Source: CAZCBN01 sp964496975 (GTDB lineage: Bacteria > Planctomycetota > Phycisphaerae > Phycisphaerales > UBA1924). Taken from it: DNA of 45,074 nt. The notes beneath the pieces were generated by a model. It made no database searches. It was not told the origin of the DNA and was given only the letters and a program-made list of their open reading frames with translations. The stretch lies in contig CAZCBN010000008.1 of assembly GCA_964496975.1 (NCBI GenBank), positions 1 through 45,074 of the forward strand, written 5' to 3'. The translations under genes and the position numbers were made by a program. Each line of letters begins with the position of its first letter. Position 1 is the first letter of the stretch. Shown one piece after another: positions 7,095-15,175 of this stretch.

Positions 7095-9350
7095 TTAGCC
7101 CTCGTCGCTGAAGAGTGCGCCGGTCGCGTTGGCTTGCTTGCGGACTTTCTTCTTGGTCTTCTTCTTCAGCCGGGGCGAAGCGGCTGCGGGTTTGGGTTCT
7201 ACGGTCGCCGCGGTGCCGTTGCGGCGCGTTGGCTTCGTGTCGGCGGTCGGAACGGGGCGTGAGCGGGAGGGGGCGGGTTGCGGTTCCGCGGGCTCGCGCG
7301 TGCGGGGTTCTCGGGGGGCTTCGGCGTCGTCGTCTTCATCGGCGCGGGTGGGGTGTGACGCGGGGCTTGTCGATGTGCATGGCTCGGCGGATGACGATGC
7401 ACGCGGCTCGCTCGGGGCGGGGCCGCCGGGCTGGGGCAGGATCACGACGTCGTCGCCCAGGTCGTCGTCGGCGGGTTTGTCGCGTTTGCGGCCGACGATG
7501 TTGCCGTCTTCGTCGAGGATGGCGTCGGCGATGTCGGTCTTGCGGCGGGCCTGCTCCAGCAGGGCTTCGTAGACCTTCGCGGCTTCGGTGCCGGTGAGGG
7601 CTTCGCAGGCTTTGGCGATCTCGCCGATGTAGCGTTCGAAGACGTCGCGGCGTTCGCCCTCGCGGCGCATCTTTTGGCGCTTGCGGAGGTATGAGCCGAG
7701 TTTGCGGCCGCACTCCATGAGCGCGAGTTTCATCTCCTTGCGGATCTCGTCGTAGTCGGCGACGGCTTCCTTGCTCTCGCTGGTGAAGGGGACCCAGACG
7801 CTCGCCATGTGGATCATGACGACGAGGGGGCCGACGGGGGCGCTGCCGCGGGGCTGGCTCAGGCCGTAGTTTTTCCAGCCGGTTTCGACGACGGCCTTGA
7901 AGCTGCTGCACGCGGACTGCTGGAAGAGGAGGGGCACGCGGTTGGCGAAGCGGATGACGCGGGCGGAGTCGTCGGCGGGGAGTTCGCCGCCGAAGGCGAT
8001 GGCGGCCTCGATGAGGAAGGGGCGGCCGCGGTAGACCTCGGGTGTGCGGCTGCTGGCGGTGTAGAACTCGGCGCGGACGCCCTTCAGCATCCCCGCGAGC
8101 AGTTGCCGCACGCCGATAGGGGCAAGACAGTCCGTCGGCGGGCTCGGCAGTTTCGCCTGCTGCATCGCGTTGAAAAGCCGCTCGGCCTGCGCGTGATCAA
8201 TATCCCCCACGCGCTTGCGCACCCCGATACCAGCGGCCTCGCACAGTTCGCTCGCTTTGCTGGGGCTGACCTTGCTGAAGCGGTCTTGCAGGAACTGGGT
8301 GAGGGTGGGGTTCTTCTGCTCGTGCTCGGCGTCTTTGAGCATCTGGATGAGGATGCCGAGCTCGATGCCCTTGGGGTGGGGCTGGATTTCCTGGGTTTCG
8401 GGGGGCAGATCCGCGGTGCCGCGGGGGAAGATGGTGACGCCCTTGGTCTCGGTGGTCTTGATGTCGGCGAGGGCGGCGAGGTCGGTGGGGGCCTTGGTGG
8501 TGGCGCCGGCGGCGACGGGGGCGGCGGCGGCGAGGGCTTGCTGGCCCGGCTCGTCGTCGTCGGCGGTGACGCGGCTCGGGGCGACGAAGACGATGCGGGC
8601 GTGGGGGTTGGCGATGGCGGTGAGTTCGAGGAACTCGTCGACGGAGCCGCGGCCGCGCTGGTAGCGGCCTTCGAGCTCGATGCTGACGCTGGTGCCGGTG
8701 GTGTAGATGGAGGCGGGGAGGAACTCGCCGGCGGCGGCGAGCTCGCGCGTGCCGGGGGTGAGGTCGCGGACGCGGGCGGGGGGGAAGTCGTCGGTCTCGT
8801 CGTCGCGTGTCACCTCGGCCCGGTTGGTCTTGGTGTTCATCGCGAGTTCGATGTGGTGGGCGGGCTGCTTTGTGCCGGGCTTGGTGTGGATGACCATGGG
8901 CCGGCCGGTGGTGAGCAGGCCGTACATGCCGGCGGCGGAGATGCCGATGCCCTGCTGGCCGCGGGACATTTTGAGTCGGTGAAACTTGGAGCCGTAGAGG
9001 AGGCGGCCGAAGATGTGCTCGACCTGTCGGCGGACGATGCCGGGGCCGTTGTCGATGATGGTGACGCGGTACTTGCTGGACTTTGCGGCGGCGGGGCGGT
9101 CGGGCTGCAGGTCCTCGATGACGACGGTGATGTCGGGGAGGATGCGGGCCTCTTCGCAGGCGTCGAGGGAGTTGTCGACGGCCTCTTTGACGGTGGTGAG
9201 GAGGGCCTTGCGGGGGTTGTCGAAACCGAGGAGGTGGCGGTTCTTGGCGAAGAACTCGCTGACGGAGATGTCCCGCTGCTTGGCGGCCATGGCCTCGGCG
9301 ATGGTGCCTTGGGCGGGTTTGGAGGGTTTGGCGTCCGGTCGTTTGGCCAC
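7095..9350 (-). CDS. top6B: DNA topoisomerase VI subunit B (GHKL ATPase)
   Basis: ATPase subunit that clamps on DNA and drives strand passage by top6A. 751 residues from GTG at 9350, which has an AAGGAC about 8 nt upstream; this is the first start codon in frame near the conserved N-terminus. The family opening ISVSEFFAKNRHLLGFDNP is at 28-46, the N box EAVDNSLDACEEA at 56-68, IIDNGPGI at 98-105 and GQQGIGISAAGMYG at 131-144. An H2TH-like region and a transducer domain follow, the last ending near KVYEALLEQARRKTDIADAI. The remaining roughly 120 residues are a low-complexity Pro/Ala/Glu/Ser tail finishing in a Lys-rich stretch (KKKTKKKVRK), which lengthens the protein well past typical subunits. 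Upstream gene of the B-A operon. Confidence 0.94.
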   Translation of the reverse strand: MAKRPDAKPSKPAQGTIAEAMAAKQRDISVSEFFAKNRHLLGFDNPRKALLTTVKEAVDNSLDACEEARILPDITVVIEDLQPDRPAAAKSSKYRVTIIDNGPGIVRRQVEHIFGRLLYGSKFHRLKMSRGQQGIGISAAGMYGLLTTGRPMVIHTKPGTKQPAHHIELAMNTKTNRAEVTRDDETDDFPPARVRDLTPGTRELAAAGEFLPASIYTTGTSVSIELEGRYQRGRGSVDEFLELTAIANPHARIVFVAPSRVTADDDEPGQQALAAAAPVAAGATTKAPTDLAALADIKTTETKGVTIFPRGTADLPPETQEIQPHPKGIELGILIQMLKDAEHEQKNPTLTQFLQDRFSKVSPSKASELCEAAGIGVRKRVGDIDHAQAERLFNAMQQAKLPSPPTDCLAPIGVRQLLAGMLKGVRAEFYTASSRTPEVYRGRPFLIEAAIAFGGELPADDSARVIRFANRVPLLFQQSACSSFKAVVETGWKNYGLSQPRGSAPVGPLVVMIHMASVWVPFTSESKEAVADYDEIRKEMKLALMECGRKLGSYLRKRQKMRREGERRDVFERYIGEIAKACEALTGTEAAKVYEALLEQARRKTDIADAILDEDGNIVGRKRDKPADDDLGDDVVILPQPGGPAPSEPRASSSAEPCTSTSPASHPTRADEDDDAEAPREPRTREPAEPQPAPSRSRPVPTADTKPTRRNGTAATVEPKPAAASPRLKKKTKKKVRKQANATGALFSDEG

Positions 9351-9735
9351 GGCCCACGTCCTTGGGGGTACGAGCTGGGTGTCTACTAGAGGCGGAAGGG
9401 TACCGCGGGCGGCGGGTGCACGTCGGGACGGGGCGACCGCCGGAACCGGTGGTCTTGCGATCCAAACAATGTGCGAACATGTGGTGGGGCGAGGGGGATC
9501 GGCAATCTTAGCGAGACGCTGACGTGCGTTCGGTGTCAGGTGGTCTACACTGTCTGGTCGAGTCAGAGGGTGCGGAGAGAGACACCACGCCCACACATGG
9601 CTCTTTGGTAGATGGCTTCGTCGACCGCGGCGGCGGTCGGTGCGGCATGTGTTGAGCGTGGGTCGGATCGCGACCCAACCGGCCCGCGTTCAACAGGTTG
9701 AGAGACACAGAGACAGACACTTCGGAGAGACACCC
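9351..9735. other. Divergent intergenic region with structured 5' leader
   Basis: About 385 bp between top6B and a divergent secreted-protein gene. It contains a 7-bp hairpin TGGGTCG/CGACCCA with loop GATCG at 9659-9677, flanked by GTTGA (9652-9656) and TCAAC (9690-9694), then a GAGACA-rich tract at 9699-9735. A TACACT hexamer at 9546-9551 could be a -10 box, but I see no good -35 partner. Confidence 0.5.
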
Positions 9736-10395
9736 ATGCAGCAGATCGCCCTCATCGCCGTCGCCGGCCTCGCCGCCGCGGCCAACGCTCAGGTTGCCGC
9801 CGACTGGTTCGCCGGCATCGCGGAAGGCCAGCAGGCCAACAACGTCGCGACGGGCCTGACCGGCGCGAACCTGACGGCGGGCCCCGGCCTCGTCGTCAAC
9901 GCTGGCGCCACGTTCAACCACAACAACTGGACCGTCGGCGGCGACCTCGCGACCGCCGTCGCGAACAACGACTACATCCAGTGGGGCCTGACGGTGAACC
10001 CCAACTACAGCCTCGACCTGAGCCAGCTCGAGCTGCGCTACGACCGCTCGAACTCCGGCCCCAACCAGCTCGCGATCGTCTTCAGCAGCGATAACTTCGC
10101 GACCAGCACGACGGTCTTCACGGACACCGACGTGAACGTCAACGGCGAGAACAACACGATCAACCTCGGCAGCTTCGCGGCCCTGCAGGACGTGACCACG
10201 AGCGCGTTCTTCCGCATCTTCGCGTGGGGCGCCACCGGCTCGGCCGGCACGTTCGACATCGAGAGCCTGAACTTCGCTGGCGGCGACCTCCGCGGCATCG
10301 TGCTCCGCGGCACGGTTGAGCTGATCCCCGCCCCCGGCGCGATGGCCGTCCTCGGCCTCGGCGGCCTGGTGGCTGCTCGTCGTCGTCGGGCCTGA
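9736..10395 (+). CDS. Secreted PEP-CTERM-like sorting-signal protein
   Basis: 219 residues. Residues 1-18 form a signal peptide (MQQIALIAVAGLAAAANA). The central part is a Asn/Thr/Ser-rich beta-strand protein, probably a jelly-roll-like fold, with no recognised catalytic motif. Residues 197-219 are a C-terminal sorting signal: a PAPGAM variant of the PEP motif, a hydrophobic helix (VLGLGGLVAA) and a terminal RRRR cluster. PEP-CTERM proteins are cut by an exosortase and exported, commonly in bacteria making exopolysaccharide; no exosortase gene is in this window. ATG at 9736 follows GGAGAGAC. A terminator follows about 60 nt after the stop. Confidence 0.85.
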   Translation: MQQIALIAVAGLAAAANAQVAADWFAGIAEGQQANNVATGLTGANLTAGPGLVVNAGATFNHNNWTVGGDLATAVANNDYIQWGLTVNPNYSLDLSQLELRYDRSNSGPNQLAIVFSSDNFATSTTVFTDTDVNVNGENNTINLGSFAALQDVTTSAFFRIFAWGATGSAGTFDIESLNFAGGDLRGIVLRGTVELIPAPGAMAVLGLGGLVAARRRRA

Positions 10396-10454
10396 GAGGC
10401 GACTCTTGGCCTGCGGCCTGAAACTTCGGGCTGAATGTTCCTGATTGCCTTGGC

Positions 10455-10485
10455 GGCCCTCCCGAGTGGGAGGGCCGTTTCTTTT
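10455..10485 (+). terminator. Intrinsic terminator
   Basis: A 9-bp perfect stem, GGCCCTCCC with GGGAGGGCC, loop GAGT, followed by GTTTCTTTT. It ends the transcript of the PEP-CTERM-like gene at 9736-10395. Confidence 0.88.
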
Positions 10486-10559
10486 GGCCTCGGCTCGGCG
10501 GCGCTGTGCCCCTTCGGGGAGTGCGGTGGACGTTGGCGGTGTGGATCAGCGCAGCGACA

Positions 10560-10588
10560 CCGCCCGGCCGAAAGGTCAGGCCGGGCGG
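10560..10588 (-). terminator. Possible terminator hairpin without T run
   Basis: A perfect 10-bp inverted repeat CCGCCCGGCC/GGCCGGGCGG with a 9-nt loop, about 127 nt downstream of the minus-strand gene ending at 10715. No U tract follows on the minus strand, so it may be only a stabilising 3' hairpin. Confidence 0.4.
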
Positions 10589-10714
10589 TTGGAGGTGTCG
10601 TGCGGTTGGGCTTGGCGGACTGGCCGCCGGCGTTCCGACCCGCGTCGCGGCCGCGCCCCGCGGGTGGAACACTCGGGGCCGCGCGGGGGCGGGCCGTTGG
10701 TGGCGGTCGGGTTG

Positions 10715-11410
10715 TTAGATGCGTCGCCGGCGGCTCATCATGGCGAGGCCGAGCGCGGCGGTGGCCATCGTGCCGGGCGTGGGGACAGTGACGCGGAAGA
10801 TGAGGAGCTCGCCCGCGCCGGTGCCGCCGTTGAGGGGGTTGGCCTTGGCGGGGTTGTTCCACCAGGTCCAGCGGGCCTCGCTGGTGATGCCCGCGATGGT
10901 GCGCCAGGGGTTGATGCCGTTGGCCCCGCCGACGAAGGGGGCCTCCCAGAGGCCTTCGGCGTCGGCGGTTGAGACGTGTTCGGAGATCCACGCTGCGCCG
11001 GGGTGGGGCGTGCCGTCGCCGGCATCGACGCCGGTTTCGTAGACCTGCCACGCGGCGTTGCCGGAGTGCAGGGGGGAGGTGCCGTTCACGACGATCTGGG
11101 CGAGCACGCCCTGGGCGACGCTGTTGTCGGACCATGCGGCGATGTAGAAGGTCGGGCCGGTGTTGAAGGACCACGTCTCGGCGTGGGACCAGTTGTACCC
11201 GCCGTGCGAGCCGCCGGCGCCGATCTCGTTGCCGCCGACGTAGGAGATGCCGCCGGGGCCGGTGGCGTAAAGGGCGTAGTGGTTGTCGGCGGTAACGGTG
11301 GCGTCGACGATGGCGGCGCTGGCGAGGCCGGCGTGCAGCGCGGCGGCCGACGCGGTCAGGACGGCGATGGTGCGGTGACGGCTGTCGCACGTCTTGCGAT
11401 GGCGGGTCAT
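10715..11410 (-). CDS. Secreted PEP-CTERM-like protein
   Basis: 231 residues. The N-terminus has basic residues (MTRHRKTCDSRHR) and a hydrophobic stretch ending in ALHAGLASA, a plausible signal peptide. The middle is Trp/Gly/Asn-rich, for example YNWSHAETWSFNTGPTFYIA and WRTIAGITSEARWTWW, and not assignable to an enzyme family. The C-terminus VPTPGTMATAALGLAMMSRRRRI is a PEP-CTERM-like sorting tag with a degenerate PTPG in place of PEP. ATG at 11410 is preceded by GGGAGGAG with good spacing. Probably exported and processed by an exosortase encoded elsewhere. It shares only the tag with the gene at 9736, not the body. Confidence 0.8.
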   Translation of the reverse strand: MTRHRKTCDSRHRTIAVLTASAAALHAGLASAAIVDATVTADNHYALYATGPGGISYVGGNEIGAGGSHGGYNWSHAETWSFNTGPTFYIAAWSDNSVAQGVLAQIVVNGTSPLHSGNAAWQVYETGVDAGDGTPHPGAAWISEHVSTADAEGLWEAPFVGGANGINPWRTIAGITSEARWTWWNNPAKANPLNGGTGAGELLIFRVTVPTPGTMATAALGLAMMSRRRRI

Positions 11411-11593
11411 GGTGGGTCTCCTCCCGGCCCCGGCTTTGAGGCCTATGTCCAAGGTTGCGATGCGGGAGGCCGGGGTGCCAGCGATGTGATCGATTCGACT
11501 CTGTCGCCGGGCGTTGCAGACCGCGCGGATGGCGTGATCGGATCGACCGGCGCGGCACGCGCGGATCGCGGGTGGAGTGAGTGCGAAGGGGCG

Positions 11594-11631
11594 GAAAAAC
11601 AGCGGCGGCCGCCCGTTGGGGCGGCCGCCGC
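11594..11631 (-). terminator. Intrinsic terminator of the beta-helix dockerin gene
   Basis: A 13-bp perfect stem (GCGGCGGCCGCCC/GGGCGGCCGCCGC) with a 4-nt loop; on the minus strand it is followed by TGTTTTTCC. It lies about 70 nt after the stop of the minus-strand gene at 11702-14008. Confidence 0.9.
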
Positions 11632-11701
11632 GTGGGTTCCTTGTTTCGTGGACACGCGCCGGACGGAGTGCGTCCGGCGGCGTGTTCACGGTGCTGGGTG
11701 C

Positions 11702-14008
11702 TTAGTCGCAGCCGGCGTCGAGGACCGCGAGGAAATCGAAGAGGTCGAAGATATCGGACTGGATGGTGTCGCCGTTGTAGTCGAGGCCGGCGTCGAGGTC
11801 GGCGAGGAAGTCGAAGAGGTCAAAGATGTCGCCGGCGACGCCGTCTTGGTTGTAGTCGGCGGGGCAGTTGAAGGGGATCGACTCGTAGGCGCCGCGGTCG
11901 ATGGTGTTGAAGCCGCTCTTGCCGACGCCGGCCAGGTCGGTGATGCGCGGGTTTCCGAGGAGGTCGAAGGGGACCTCTTCGAAGATCGTGCCGTCGCCGT
12001 CGAGGTCGAAGTCGTCGGTGGGGGCGAAGTTGATGTCGCCGGTGTCCTGGGCCGCCGAGCCGAGGGCGAGGCGGTAGTCGTCGTCGGCGTTGCCGAGGAT
12101 GTTGTCGGCGCCGGTGGGATCGAGGAACTCTGGGTCATCCGTGTTGTTGGCGAAGGAGGCCGTGTTGAACACAAGCGACATCGCCGTGCCGTGTTCGATG
12201 CTGCTGTAGGCGAACGTGCCCGTGCTCGGGCCGTTGTACACGTGGATCGACGCGTCGCCCAGCTGGTTCGCCGACACGCCCGTGATGGAGTTGCCGAAGA
12301 TGATTGTGTTCAGGCAGGTCACGTCGGCGCCGTCGGAGAGCGCCACGCCCGACCCGTTGAACCCGGTGTTCCAGGCGATCGTGCAGTTTTCCAGTCGGAC
12401 GTCCGCCGACTCGCCGAACCCTTGCACCGCGCCGCGGGCGAACGAGTGGCTGTTGCCGGCCACGAGGGTGTTTGCGAGGTTCGAAGGCGTGTTCTCGAAG
12501 TACAGCGTGCTTGCCGCGCCGGTGTTCCCCAGCGCCCGCACTGAGAGGAACTGCACCGTCCCGCCGTTTCCGTCCGCGTACACCGCCGAGCCGTCGTCCG
12601 CCGCGCGGTTCTGGATGAAGTCCGTCCGGATAAACTCGGGCTCGGCCTGCTCGGCGTACACCGCACCGCCGTCGGCGTCGCTGTTGCCGGGGATCTGAGC
12701 GCTGTTGCCCGTGAAGACGCAGTCTTCAAACCGCGCGTTGCTGAAGGAGGTCCACACCGCGCCGCCCTCGCGGTACGCGGCGTTGTTCTGGAACGTCACC
12801 CCGCGGAACACGGCGCCGGGCACCGTACCGCCGGAGGAGCGGTACATCTCCACGGCACCGCCGCGGCCGTGGAGGAACCCGAGCGTGCTCTGGTCGTCGT
12901 AGCCGTTCGCGAAGGTGACGTGGTCGATGAGGGTGGACGGGCCGCAGTTGATGAGGGTGGCGAGGGTGTAGGAGTTGTCACTGGGGCCGAAGCCGCCGAT
13001 CTCGCCGGTGACGACGGTCTCGCTGCCGGGTGCGAAGGTGCGATCGGCGGGGGAGACCTCGGTGCCTTCGAAGCCGCCGAGGATGCGGGTGCCGTTGAAG
13101 AACGTGAGGGTTCCGTCGCGGTCGGGGTTGAAGAAGGACGTGTCCTCGGTGGCGAAGTAGGTGCCCTTGGCGACCCAGAGGTCGAAGTCGACGGTGGTGT
13201 TCTGCGCGTTCTCGGCTTCGAGGAAGTGCATGTTGAAGAGCAGTTCCATGGGCTCGACCAGGCCGTTGATGCCGTTGGCCCAGCTCGTGCCGGAGTTGTC
13301 GCCGGTGGCGTTGGCGTTCACGTAGACGAGCTTGCGGCCGCCGCCGAGCTTGACGAGCTGCATCGCGGCGACGTTGGCCTGCTTGCCGGGGGCGTTGCGG
13401 AAGGCGCGGACGGTGAGCTGGCCGTTGGCGCCGACGGTGGCGCGGGTGACGGAGTAGTTGCCGCCGGCGCGGTAGCGGTTGGCGAGAGAGCCGCGGTCGA
13501 CCTCGATGGACTGACCGATGAAACCCGTCGCGTCGATGGAGGCGTCGATGGCGCCGGGGACGCTGGTGTTGGTGAAGTAGACGTAGACGAGGTAGTTGCC
13601 GCTCTCGAGGCCGCTGAAGGTGTAGGCGTCGACGTTGGTCGCGGGGTTGACGGGGATGCCGTCGGCCATGACATCGCGGAAGGTGCCGGAGTCGGTGTTG
13701 CCGGCGGGGGTGACGGCGGTCTGGCCCGTGGGGCGGACCATGATGACGGACGTGAGTTGGTTGGAGAGGTTCCGCAGGAGGATGCCCGAGGGCGACTCGC
13801 TGACGACGCTGTTCCAGTGACCGGGCTGGGCACAGGCGGCGTAGGAGCTCGGCACGGCGTTCGAGGTAGCACCCGTCAGAGCGCCGATCTCGATGTTGAA
13901 GCTCTGGCCCAAGGCGAGGCCGGCGCTCGCGGCGAGCGCGGCGGCGGCGAACTGGAGCCGGGGAGCGGCGGGGGTGCCAGCGGGGTTGGTGGTGGTGCAG
14001 TGGTTCAT
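11702..14008 (-). CDS. Secreted right-handed beta-helix protein with dockerin-like C-terminus
   Basis: 768 residues. The N-terminus includes a signal-peptide-like hydrophobic segment ending in ALAASAGLALGQ. Residues 40-200 or so are a beta-sandwich-like region. A long series of repeats follows, of the type seen in beta-helix, polymorphic-membrane-protein-like and 'choice-of-anchor' proteins: GGAVEMYRSSGG, FRGVTFQNNAA, EGGAVWTS, FEDCVFTGNSAQ, GSAVYADGNGG, LENCTIAWNTG. It closes with IDRGAYE, a common end of such domains. The last 54 residues are two dockerin-like units sharing GDIFDLFDFLA or SDIFDLFDFLA with the protein at 2109-3740 and ending in LDAGCD. ATG at 14008 has an AAGGAGGA site. Likely a surface or extracellular adhesin-like or carbohydrate-binding protein; the ligand is unknown. 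Confidence 0.87.
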   Translation of the reverse strand: MNHCTTTNPAGTPAAPRLQFAAAALAASAGLALGQSFNIEIGALTGATSNAVPSSYAACAQPGHWNSVVSESPSGILLRNLSNQLTSVIMVRPTGQTAVTPAGNTDSGTFRDVMADGIPVNPATNVDAYTFSGLESGNYLVYVYFTNTSVPGAIDASIDATGFIGQSIEVDRGSLANRYRAGGNYSVTRATVGANGQLTVRAFRNAPGKQANVAAMQLVKLGGGRKLVYVNANATGDNSGTSWANGINGLVEPMELLFNMHFLEAENAQNTTVDFDLWVAKGTYFATEDTSFFNPDRDGTLTFFNGTRILGGFEGTEVSPADRTFAPGSETVVTGEIGGFGPSDNSYTLATLINCGPSTLIDHVTFANGYDDQSTLGFLHGRGGAVEMYRSSGGTVPGAVFRGVTFQNNAAYREGGAVWTSFSNARFEDCVFTGNSAQIPGNSDADGGAVYAEQAEPEFIRTDFIQNRAADDGSAVYADGNGGTVQFLSVRALGNTGAASTLYFENTPSNLANTLVAGNSHSFARGAVQGFGESADVRLENCTIAWNTGFNGSGVALSDGADVTCLNTIIFGNSITGVSANQLGDASIHVYNGPSTGTFAYSSIEHGTAMSLVFNTASFANNTDDPEFLDPTGADNILGNADDDYRLALGSAAQDTGDINFAPTDDFDLDGDGTIFEEVPFDLLGNPRITDLAGVGKSGFNTIDRGAYESIPFNCPADYNQDGVAGDIFDLFDFLADLDAGLDYNGDTIQSDIFDLFDFLAVLDAGCD

Positions 14009-14513
14009 GGTGCGGTCCTCCTTGTGGTGTGCGGTTCGTGGTGTCGTGACGTGCAGAGGTCTTTGCGTGTGCGTTGGGCGATGGTCGTTGTGTGATCGCG
14101 GCGCGTCGCCACGGCGCGCCGCGATGCTGCGGGGCACGGTTGAGTTGCTTCCGTGTCCTTTGGAACTGGCCGCTCGCGTGGCACACACAGGCCTGTCGAG
14201 CGCCGGGGTCATGGATCGGTGTTCGATCGCGTGGCCCGGCACTTCATGTGGCGACGTGCGGGTCGGGATTGGCCGGTCGGACGCGAGATTTTTTCTCGCT
14301 TCGGGAATACGTGCGGGAAACCCCCGGGCGGGCGCGAGTCGCTTGTATCGTGCCGAACGCGAAGCTGCGTCCTGGGAACGGCAACGCCGGAGATCGGCGC
14401 GCGGCGATGCCCGCGGGGCTGGGCCGCGGGGCATGAGAATGGCTGCACGGATGCGTGTTGAGGCCGCGGAGACGGGTCGTCGATGGAGCGATCGGCCCTT
14501 GGAAGAGGCCTCC
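14009..14513. other. Intergenic region upstream of the beta-helix gene
   Basis: About 505 bp without a supported gene; the only structure I see is the inverted repeat at 14095-14125. It probably holds the promoter for the beta-helix gene and the 3' end of the globin transcript. Confidence 0.5.
14095..14125. repeat. 11-bp perfect inverted repeat upstream of dockerin gene
   Basis: ATCGCGGCGCG and CGCGCCGCGAT separated by 9 nt, about 87 bp upstream of the ATG at 14008. There is no T run on either side, so it is more likely an operator or a 5' leader hairpin than a terminator. Confidence 0.6.
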
Positions 14514-14975
14514 CTAGCGTCGTGAGATGGCGGCGGTGGGGGCCTGGCCGCGTTCGGCGGCCTCGGCGCCGGCGATCATGTGCTCCGCGACTCGCGTGAG
14601 CGTCGCGGCCCATGCGCGGCTGAGGTCACTGCTCCAGGCTGGTCCGGAGTGCTCGGCGAGCACGGCGATGAGTGTGTCGCGGACGACGGGGTAGTGCTCC
14701 GGCTTGGCGCCGTAGCGGACGTGCCGGGCCCCCATGTCGCGCAGGGGCTGGGAGAGGTCATCGAGTCGGGCGCTGTTCCGGGCGACGAGGGCGAGGGCGA
14801 CGGCGATGTGCTCGGTCTGCTTGGACATGTCGCTTGGGAAGAGGGCGCGGACGGCGGGATGATCGGTGAAGAGACGGCCGTAGAACGCGGCGCCCAGTTC
14901 GGCGGGCTTCAGTCGCAGGCTCTCGTAGGAGCGTTGCACGAGTTCCGCGTCACGGGCCGTCACGATCGCAGGCAT
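14514..14975 (-). CDS. Single-domain globin (flavohaemoglobin-type haem domain)
   Basis: 153 residues, the size of a stand-alone bacterial haemoglobin. It reads as the haem domain of flavohaemoglobins: FYGRLFTDHP (Tyr32 at the B10 position), LFPSDMSKQ (Gln53 at E7), and MGARHVRYGAKPEHY with the proximal His85. Tyr B10 with Gln E7 is typical of globins that handle NO or bind O2 tightly. No reductase domain is attached. ATG at 14975 follows AAGGAC at about 6 nt. It is divergent from the sigma factor gene 200 bp away. Confidence 0.88.
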   Translation of the reverse strand: MPAIVTARDAELVQRSYESLRLKPAELGAAFYGRLFTDHPAVRALFPSDMSKQTEHIAVALALVARNSARLDDLSQPLRDMGARHVRYGAKPEHYPVVRDTLIAVLAEHSGPAWSSDLSRAWAATLTRVAEHMIAGAEAAERGQAPTAAISRR

Positions 14976-15113
14976 GGGCAGTCCTTGGGGCGGGAGCGCT
15001 GGGCGGCGGGGTCGGTGTTTACTCGGAATCGGTGTTCCGGGCGACGCCGACGCCTGGTGCTCGTCTCGTCATGTGCCGTCACGGGGTTCATTGGCTGGCG
15101 TGGGACAACGATC

Positions 15114-15142
15114 TTGCTGAAATTGCGAGTTGCCTGCATACT
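15114..15142 (+). promoter_or_regulatory. Candidate promoter of sigma factor/kinase operon
   Basis: TTGCTG (15114-15119), a 17-nt spacer and CATACT (15137-15142), placing a start about 25-30 nt before the ATG at 15176. Matches to the housekeeping consensus are 3/6 and 4/6, so this is only suggestive. Confidence 0.35.
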
Positions 15143-15175
15143 TCGCGGGGTGAGGAAGACTTTGGGGGTACTGGA

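Larger units (their letters stand above)
10396..10714. other. Convergent intergenic region
   Basis: About 320 bp between two convergent PEP-CTERM-like genes. It contains the two hairpins at 10455-10485 and 10560-10588 and nothing else I recognise. Confidence 0.6.

Noticed and set aside
7809..9389. A 526-codon plus-strand frame opposite top6B
   Set aside because: Antisense to conserved ATPase motifs; low-complexity product.
11594..11631. The 13-bp GC stem read as an insertion-sequence end
   Set aside because: It has a 4-nt loop and a T run on the minus strand right after a gene, which fits a terminator; no transposase is present.
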